Source of the DNA: JBGTCY01 sp041748615
GTDB lineage: Bacteria > Bacteroidota > Bacteroidia > Chitinophagales > CAIOSU01
Direction: 5' to 3'
NCBI GenBank assembly: GCA_041748615.1
Contig: JBGTCY010000288.1
Span: 1 to 5,770 of the forward strand
Length of the DNA: 5,770 nt
A model generated the notes under the pieces. The model was not told the DNA's origin. It saw nothing but the letters and a program-made list of their open reading frames with translations, and did no database searches. Made by a program: the position numbers and the translations under genes. This document shows positions 1 to 3,936 of this stretch, in pieces. The stretch's first letter is position 1, and every line of letters starts with the position of its first letter.

Positions 1-207
1 CATAACCCGCCTCACTTTCACGCATACTATCAGGGATTTATGGCTGAGTATGACATTAGAACATTGGAAGTGATAAATGGTTATCTTCCGCAACGCGCAC
101 ATGCGATGGTGATTGAATGGGCTTCATTACATCGGAATGAACTGGTAAGCAACTGGGAAAAAGCGAGAAAACCCGAAGCATTAGACCAAATTGAGCCATT
201 ATCTTAA
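1..207 (+). CDS. DUF4160 family protein, C-terminal part (5' end outside window)
   Basis: The reading frame is open from the first base and gives 68 residues ending in TAA at 205-207. It begins with His-Asn-Pro-Pro-His-Phe-His, which matches the HxxPHxH-type motif near the N-terminus of DUF4160 proteins. It continues with a central tract ending in Leu-Pro-Gln-Arg-Ala, a helix with Trp (VIEWASLHRNEL), and the family-typical ending Ile-Glu-Pro-Leu. Family members are usually about 80-90 residues, so roughly 15-20 N-terminal residues lie upstream of the window. The biochemical function is not established. The next gene (DUF2442) starts nine bases after the stop in the same frame, so the two are probably co-transcribed. 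From memory, DUF4160 and DUF2442 genes are often neighbours and have been suggested to act as a toxin-antitoxin-like pair; nothing in this sequence proves that. Family assignment is fairly sure, function is not. Confidence 0.8.
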   Translation, partial: HNPPHFHAYYQGFMAEYDIRTLEVINGYLPQRAHAMVIEWASLHRNELVSNWEKARKPEALDQIEPLS

Positions 208-216
208 ATTTGGAAG

Positions 217-468
217 ATGAACAGAGTAATAGAAATCAAAGTTTTGGAAGGTTTCAACATCTGGATGAAATTCGATGATGGCGTGGAAAAGGTAGTGAAC
301 TTTAAACCCTTTCTCGGTAAAGGCTTCACCAATGAACTGCTTGATGAAAAAAAATTTCGGCAGGCTTTCATTGAAGGAGGCGGTGGCATTGCCTGGCCCA
401 ATGGCTATGATTTTTGCCCCAACTATCTCCGCGAGATTGAAGGGCAGATTGTAAAGCATGTTGCATAA
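217..468 (+). CDS. DUF2442 domain-containing protein
   Basis: This complete small protein has 83 residues. The pattern is that of DUF2442: an N-terminal beta segment, then FDDG at about residues 19-22, a phenylalanine/lysine stretch leading to KPFLGKGF (about 29-36), ELLDEKKFRQAF (about 40-51), and the hallmark end IAWPNGYDFCPNYL (about 58-71). The length is normal for the family, with no signal peptide or membrane segment, so it is probably cytoplasmic. The start at 217 is the first ATG after the upstream stop. A GGAAG lies directly against it at 212-216, too close to be a good Shine-Dalgarno site, which is not unusual in Bacteroidota. The gene follows the DUF4160 gene by nine bases and is likely its operon partner. 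No catalytic residues are known. A small regulatory or antitoxin-like role is possible but is only inferred from the pairing. Confidence 0.85.
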   Translation: MNRVIEIKVLEGFNIWMKFDDGVEKVVNFKPFLGKGFTNELLDEKKFRQAFIEGGGGIAWPNGYDFCPNYLREIEGQIVKHVA

Positions 469-604
469 CTGCCTGCGCACTTTATTCCCTCATCTATCCC
501 TATTCTTACTTTCCTCTCCCGAAGGTAAAACACCACAATCGCGCAACGCTACTAATCAAAGCAAGGCATAGACGAACGGAGCAAGCGCCACTTCATTTTT
601 CCTG

Positions 605-648
605 GCAGGCAATCGCCATGCTTCGATAAACTCAGCATGACAGCCTGC
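605..648. repeat. Nested inverted repeat (REP-like hairpin)
   Basis: An outer perfect 6-bp inverted repeat GCAGGC (605-610) / GCCTGC (643-648) encloses an inner perfect 6-bp repeat CATGCT (617-622) / AGCATG (634-639). The inner part, CTTCGATAAACTCAGCATGA, resembles a short palindromic sequence I recall as widespread between genes in Bacteroidota and some other phyla. It sits between two converging genes, so it could contribute to transcription ending on either strand, but there is no T-tract right after it. Confidence 0.5.
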
Positions 649-676
649 GCATCCGCATCAATGCTTGCGCGAGAAA

Positions 677-707
677 ACAATGGACAATGGACTATGGACA
701 ATGGACT
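677..707. repeat. Heptamer tandem repeat, ACAATGG units
   Basis: Four units of seven bases follow one another: ACAATGG, ACAATGG, ACTATGG, ACAATGG, then a partial ACT. It ends a few bases before the stop codon of the minus-strand ThuA-like gene, which itself overlaps the palindrome TTAATTAA (711-718). Short heptamer repeats of this look are, as I recall, frequent between genes in Bacteroidota. Confidence 0.65.
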
Positions 708-714
708 GTATTAA

Positions 715-1782
715 TTAATTGGTTTTATTGCAGAAGATTTTCCGCGTGAATGCGCCTCCGGCATATTGCAGTTGAAGCAAATACATGCCATCATTCAAAT
801 GGTCGAGCATGATTTGCTTCGTTTCGGTCTGTTGGGAACAGGCAGTTTCCTGATAGACGATTTTTCCCTGCACATCATAGAGCACTACCTGACAGGAACC
901 TTTGCCGGATGAATGAATGGTGAAATGGATGGATGAACCGGCAGGATGGTGAATCATCATTTCCGGATGCTCCGTGGGGTGCAAGCTGCTCGTAGCGGTA
1001 AAGTCTGCGGTCCAAAGCAGGGCATCCCTGACATGGGTGATGAAATGCTGGTCGTTCACAAAGTCGTTTGCGGAATGCCCCAGCGCGGTATAGAAAACCC
1101 GTCCTCCGCCCGGCAGCAGCCTGTACCACGAGATGGGACGCGCGCTGTCATAGCTGTTGACTAACCCGTTGGGTCCGAGAGTTGCTTCCACTTCCAGCAC
1201 TGCGATATTGTCAGGATGATAATATCCGTTTTCCCAATAATAATACTCCTCGTTTTTGTTCCACGGATTGGGAAGATTTGCGGTGGTGTAGTGACTGCCG
1301 ATAAAGGTCATGTCATAAGCGGGGGTTCCTGACACGTGGTTGGGGTTCTCCTGAACGCTTGCGCCCAGCGTTTCAGCATACCAATCCCATGTGCCCGTGT
1401 TGCTTCCGTTGGCGGTTGAGTGGCGGTAAGTGTCGCTTGCCGCATGAATGCCCAGCAATGAGCCTCCGTTATTGATATAGGTTTCTAAATTCATGCGTTG
1501 CGTGGCATCCAGCAGATTGTCGCCCGATGTATTGGAAAACACTATCACCGCATATTGCTCTAGCATGGAGAGCGAATTGAAAGCAGCGCCATCGGTGTCA
1601 TTATCCACCTCAAAGTTGTGGTCAGCGCCAAGCGATTGAAACATGGAAAGCGAATTTTGGCGGGTGTGATGGTCATAACCCGATGTTTCCGTGTAATGAA
1701 GCATTTTAAAGAGCGACTGCGCGTGGCATAATCCGGCATGAAGCAGCATCAAGGGGATGGAGATGATGATGAATTTTTTCAT
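715..1782 (-). CDS. Secreted ThuA-like domain protein with T9SS C-terminal sorting domain
   Basis: The protein has 355 residues from the ATG at 1782-1780. Residues 1-22 form a signal peptide (MKK, then a hydrophobic run ending HAQ before Ser23). Residues about 25-260 are a ThuA-like domain of the glutamine-amidotransferase-like fold: LHYTETSGYDHH (28-39), a strand VIVFSNTSGD (79-88), GGSLLGIHAASDTY (106-119), PISWYRLLPGGGRVFYTALGH (216-236) and the closing ALLWTA (254-259). Residues about 285-355 form a Type A-like sorting domain, with VVLYDVQGKIVYQE (299-312), LNDGMYLLQL (329-338) and RKIFCNK near the end, so the protein is probably exported through the type IX system and attached to the surface or released. 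ThuA is linked to trehalose use in rhizobia, but secreted relatives have no proven reaction; a carbohydrate-related role is plausible only. A longer reading from an ATG at 1869 would add 29 residues that bury the signal peptide, so the shorter start is preferred. No good Shine-Dalgarno site precedes it. Confidence 0.88.
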   Translation of the reverse strand: MKKFIIISIPLMLLHAGLCHAQSLFKMLHYTETSGYDHHTRQNSLSMFQSLGADHNFEVDNDTDGAAFNSLSMLEQYAVIVFSNTSGDNLLDATQRMNLETYINNGGSLLGIHAASDTYRHSTANGSNTGTWDWYAETLGASVQENPNHVSGTPAYDMTFIGSHYTTANLPNPWNKNEEYYYWENGYYHPDNIAVLEVEATLGPNGLVNSYDSARPISWYRLLPGGGRVFYTALGHSANDFVNDQHFITHVRDALLWTADFTATSSLHPTEHPEMMIHHPAGSSIHFTIHSSGKGSCQVVLYDVQGKIVYQETACSQQTETKQIMLDHLNDGMYLLQLQYAGGAFTRKIFCNKTN

Positions 1783-1871
1783 CGTAAATAATTCACTTAA
1801 AGTTATGGCAAGAGGGCGACTTTGCGGAAGTTTACTGCAAAGGGGTGTCGACAAATTTTGGCAGACCATAA

Positions 1872-1916
1872 TTTCCTCATCCCGTTTTCTTCAAAGGTTT
1901 ATTTGTTGTGAGGAAA
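1872..1916. repeat. Spaced 8-bp inverted repeat upstream of the ThuA-like gene
   Basis: TTTCCTCA (1872-1879) and TGAGGAAA (1909-1916) are perfect reverse complements separated by 29 bases. The pair lies about 90-135 bases upstream of the ThuA-like start, where an operator could sit. An 8-bp match at this spacing can easily occur by chance in a region of this size, so a regulatory role is only a possibility. Confidence 0.25.
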
Positions 1917-1929
1917 AGTTTCTAGCATG

Positions 1930-1957
1930 ATTCCTTCGCAGGCTCCCCGCAAGGAAT
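1930..1957. repeat. Stem-loop ATTCCTT...AAGGAAT
   Basis: ATTCCTT (1930-1936) pairs perfectly with AAGGAAT (1951-1957). Inside, GC (1938-1939) can pair with GC (1949-1950) and GG (1941-1942) with CC (1946-1947), leaving a three-base loop and a small bulge. That is about 11 pairs in 28 bases. No T-tract follows on either strand, so it is not a standard Rho-independent terminator. It lies about 150 bases upstream of the ThuA-like start and looks like another dispersed intergenic repeat. Confidence 0.5.
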
Positions 1958-2005
1958 GAGGCAATCAAAAAGAGCAATTTTTAGAACTGCCCTTAAGTTA
2001 AGGAA

Positions 2006-2078
2006 AGCCATGGAGTGGCTCCGTGTTTATAGAAAAATCAACGAACATTGTAAGACTCTGTAAGAGCCTCGTGTTTAT
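2006..2078 (+). repeat. Twin-hairpin repeat element, copy A
   Basis: The first hairpin is AGCCA (2006-2010) / TGGCT (2016-2020) with a five-base loop, followed by CCGTGTTTATAGA. The second is G-CTC (2054-2058) / GAG-C (2064-2068), again with a five-base loop and one mismatch, followed by TCGTGTTTAT. The two hairpin ends lie exactly 48 bases apart, and each is followed by CGTGTTTAT (2022-2030 and 2070-2078). The element resembles degenerate CTCCTACGGAG-type intergenic repeats I recall from Bacteroidota. Confidence 0.5.
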
Positions 2079-2168
2079 TCGTTCCATTCAAAAAGATAGC
2101 TAACCTCAAAGACAAATTGAAGATAGATTTTAGAATAAGTGTTTGCCATGTTCAATGATGTTTATGCA

Positions 2169-2229
2169 GCTCCTACAGAGCCGGGGATTAAATCAGGTAT
2201 CTATCAACACGAAGCTCCTAACGGAGTTT
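2169..2229 (-). repeat. Twin-hairpin repeat element, copy B, in inverted orientation
   Basis: GCTC (2169-2172) / GAGC (2178-2181) forms one hairpin with a five-base loop. AAGCTCC (2212-2218) / GGAGTTT (2223-2229) forms a second with a four-base loop and one G-T pair. Between them TCTATCAACACG (2200-2211) is the reverse complement, at 11 of 12 positions, of CGTGTTTATAGA at 2022-2033 in copy A. Read on the minus strand, this copy therefore has the same order as copy A: hairpin, CGTGTTnATAGA, spacer of about 30 bases, hairpin. Confidence 0.5.
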
Positions 2230-2343
2230 AACTTAATGACATGGAGCCCAAGTTTGCGCGAATACCTTTTGCAATTGATAAAACTATCGGAGTATTGTAT
2301 CTTACAAGCTTTAGGGCGGTTCTAAAAATTCAAAAGTAATGGA

Positions 2344-2419
2344 TCACGCAAAGGCGCGAAGAACGCAATGGGTTGAATATCAAGACGTATTTCTTTGCAA
2401 ACTTTGTGCCTTCGCGTGA
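2344..2419. repeat. Imperfect palindrome with CACGCAAAGGCGC-type arms
   Basis: TCACGCAAAGGCGCGAAG (2344-2361) faces CTTTGTGCCTTCGCGTGA (2402-2419). As RNA the 18 positions have only one mismatch (2350/2413) and two G-U pairs. After a three-base mismatch the stem resumes with GCAA (2365-2368) / TTGC (2395-2398), leaving a loop of 26 bases. The arm sequence resembles a very common intergenic motif I recall from Bacteroidota and other bacteria. It ends about 80 bases before the permease start; it could form a structure in that leader if transcription starts upstream of it. Confidence 0.6.
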
Positions 2420-2499
2420 AATTATTTATTTCAAGCAGCCGGAAAAAAACTAACTTCTAAAAAGCCTCCTATGCAGCTTAAGAATTAAACTTATTTTAT

Positions 2500-3639
2500 A
2501 TGCATTTGTCTTTTCAAAAACTATTTTATGTCATTGCGACACTTATCGGCTTATTTGCTATTTTAATTTTGGCAAAAGCAGTGCTTATTCCTATCGCATT
2601 TGCCTTTTTAATAGCGTTTATACTCTTTCCTGTAGCCCGGAAAATTGAATCCCGGGGTGCCAATGAAATAGTGTCGGCTATGCTATCCATACTCGGCTTA
2701 TTCCTGATAATTGGTGGAACCCTCTTTCTTTTTTCAAATCAAATCATCCAACACTCCGAAGACTTAACTGATTTTAAGGGTAAAATTCTCGGTGTTTTTG
2801 CGGATGCCACCATATTCATCAATAAAAACATTCAGCTATTTCCTCCATTGGAAAAAGGAGAGTTATTAGAAAAGATTAAAAACTGGATAAACAAGTCGGC
2901 TGGTTCATTGTTAAGTCAAACCTTCAGTAGCACCGCTAATATCATTTTCGGTCTGATAACTTCAATCATCTTCACCTTCCTGGTACTTATTTACAGAAAT
3001 GGGTTGGTTCGGGCTTTGGTTCGTTTTTACCCTCCGGAGCATAGAGAGAGAGCCTTCAGGATGTTTAAATCTGTTCAGCAGGTTGGGCAGCAATACCTTT
3101 TTGGAATGATGGTAATTATCCTGATATTGGGATTGGTAAATAGTGTCGGGCTGTTGATTATTGGCATTGACTACCCTTTCCTTTTTGGGTTTTTGGCTTC
3201 TGTCTTAGCCATTATTCCTTATGCCGGAACCTTTTTGGGAGCCGGTATTCCTATATTATATTCTTTTATATCCACTGAGTCTATTTGGATGCCCATCACC
3301 ATCGCGATTTACTTCTGGCTCGTTCAGCTTATCGAAAGTAATTTTCTGACTCCAAAAATCGTGGGAGGAAATTTAAAGATTAACGCTTTTACCTCAATCT
3401 TAAGCATCATCATCGGTGCTTCGGTTTGGGGTATAGCCGGCATGATTATTTTTCTACCTTTCGCGGCAATGTTTAAAACGGTTTGTGAAGAGTATGAAGA
3501 ACTTAAACCCATTGCTTTGTTGATAGGTGAGGAAAATTATAATCCGAAAGATATCAATGATAATTTTATTGGCAAATGGGTTAAGAAGATAAAAAATAAA
3601 TTTCCAACCATCTTTAAAAAAAATGAATCAACTGATTAA
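2500..3639 (+). CDS. AI-2E family transporter (UPF0118/PerM-like permease)
   Basis: The protein has 379 residues, normal for the family (about 340-400). Hydrophobic segments lie at roughly 8-27, 29-46, 58-78, 144-165, 200-222, 226-252, 262-278 and 298-325, fitting seven or eight membrane passes, with a large loop at about 80-143. Family marks are ALVRFYPPEHRER (172-184), the proline-tyrosine motif IIPYAGTFLG (238-247), LIESNFLTPKIVGG (277-290) and WGIAGMI (310-316). It should sit in the inner membrane. Members are named for export of autoinducer-2 (TqsA), but others have been reported as Na+/H+ antiporters, so the substrate here is unknown. The start is the first ATG after an in-frame stop at 2479; there is no clear Shine-Dalgarno site. 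The last 35 residues are hydrophilic and lysine-rich, probably cytoplasmic. It appears to be transcribed alone: the next plus-strand gene is 297 bases away and unrelated. Confidence 0.92.
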   Translation: MHLSFQKLFYVIATLIGLFAILILAKAVLIPIAFAFLIAFILFPVARKIESRGANEIVSAMLSILGLFLIIGGTLFLFSNQIIQHSEDLTDFKGKILGVFADATIFINKNIQLFPPLEKGELLEKIKNWINKSAGSLLSQTFSSTANIIFGLITSIIFTFLVLIYRNGLVRALVRFYPPEHRERAFRMFKSVQQVGQQYLFGMMVIILILGLVNSVGLLIIGIDYPFLFGFLASVLAIIPYAGTFLGAGIPILYSFISTESIWMPITIAIYFWLVQLIESNFLTPKIVGGNLKINAFTSILSIIIGASVWGIAGMIIFLPFAAMFKTVCEEYEELKPIALLIGEENYNPKDINDNFIGKWVKKIKNKFPTIFKKNESTD

Positions 3640-3936
3640 AACTGTATATTGACAATGGATGGATGACCTTCTTTCCTCACGATTATCTATAAAGCGAATT
3701 ACTTTGAAAATGCGCATACAAAATATTGCGACCGGAGTAAGTTGCTATTTCCAGAATAACCTCCCAAAAGGGTCTAAAGTCTAAAATCTAATAGCAGATA
3801 ACACAATTTGAGGATGTAATTTTAACAACTTTACTGATTAATTTTTTCTTCCAAAAAATATGTTTGATTTCATGCTAATTTTCATTAATTTCAGCCACTG
3901 ATTTTAATACGATTCAACCGACTACAATTCCACCCT
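3640..3936. other. AT-rich intergenic region before the collagen-like gene
   Basis: No gene is visible in these 297 bases. They include a heptamer repeat (3772-3792) and AT-rich DNA in the last hundred bases, where the promoter of the collagen-like gene is expected. No hairpin with a T-tract follows the permease stop, so no terminator can be named. Confidence 0.6.
3772..3792. repeat. Heptamer tandem repeat, GTCTAAA units
   Basis: Three seven-base units are adjacent: GTCTAAA, GTCTAAA and the degenerate ATCTAAT. The period is the same as in the ACAATGG repeat at 677-707 although the sequence differs. Its function is unknown. Confidence 0.5.

Larger units (their letters stand above)
1783..2499. 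other. Divergent intergenic region without a convincing gene, rich in inverted repeats
   Basis: These 717 bases separate the minus-strand ThuA-like gene from the plus-strand permease gene and should hold both promoters. I could not place a convincing Bacteroidota promoter (TTTG about 20 bases before TAnnTTTG). What is visible is repeat DNA: a spaced 8-bp inverted repeat (1872-1916), a stem-loop (1930-1957), two inverted twin-hairpin elements (2006-2078 and 2169-2229), and a long imperfect palindrome (2344-2419). A plus-strand 60-codon frame at 2143-2325 runs through one of these repeats and is not considered a gene. Confidence 0.7.

Noticed and set aside
199..480. Minus-strand frame opposite the DUF2442 gene
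   Set aside because: The plus-strand protein has a full DUF2442 pattern; the minus-strand translation has no recognisable domain.
677..707. CRISPR-like array at the heptamer repeat
   Set aside because: Units are seven bases and directly adjacent, with no spacers and no cas genes in the window.
1783..1869. Upstream ATG at 1869 as the start of the ThuA-like gene
   Set aside because: It would add 29 residues without similarity to known export signals and would place the clear signal peptide inside the protein.
2143..2325. Plus-strand frame of 60 codons in the divergent intergenic region
   Set aside because: It runs through the twin-hairpin repeat, has no recognisable domain and no ribosome binding site. 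It is most simply chance.
3759..3772. CCC-AAAA-GGG as a terminator after the permease gene
   Set aside because: The stem has only three pairs, lies over 100 bases after the stop and has no T-tract.
3863..3893. Possible Bacteroidota promoter (TTTG at 3863-3866, TAATTTCA at 3886-3893) before the collagen-like gene
   Set aside because: The spacing of 19 bases is acceptable, but the -7 box matches TAnnTTTG at only four of six fixed positions in very AT-rich DNA, so it is not better than chance.
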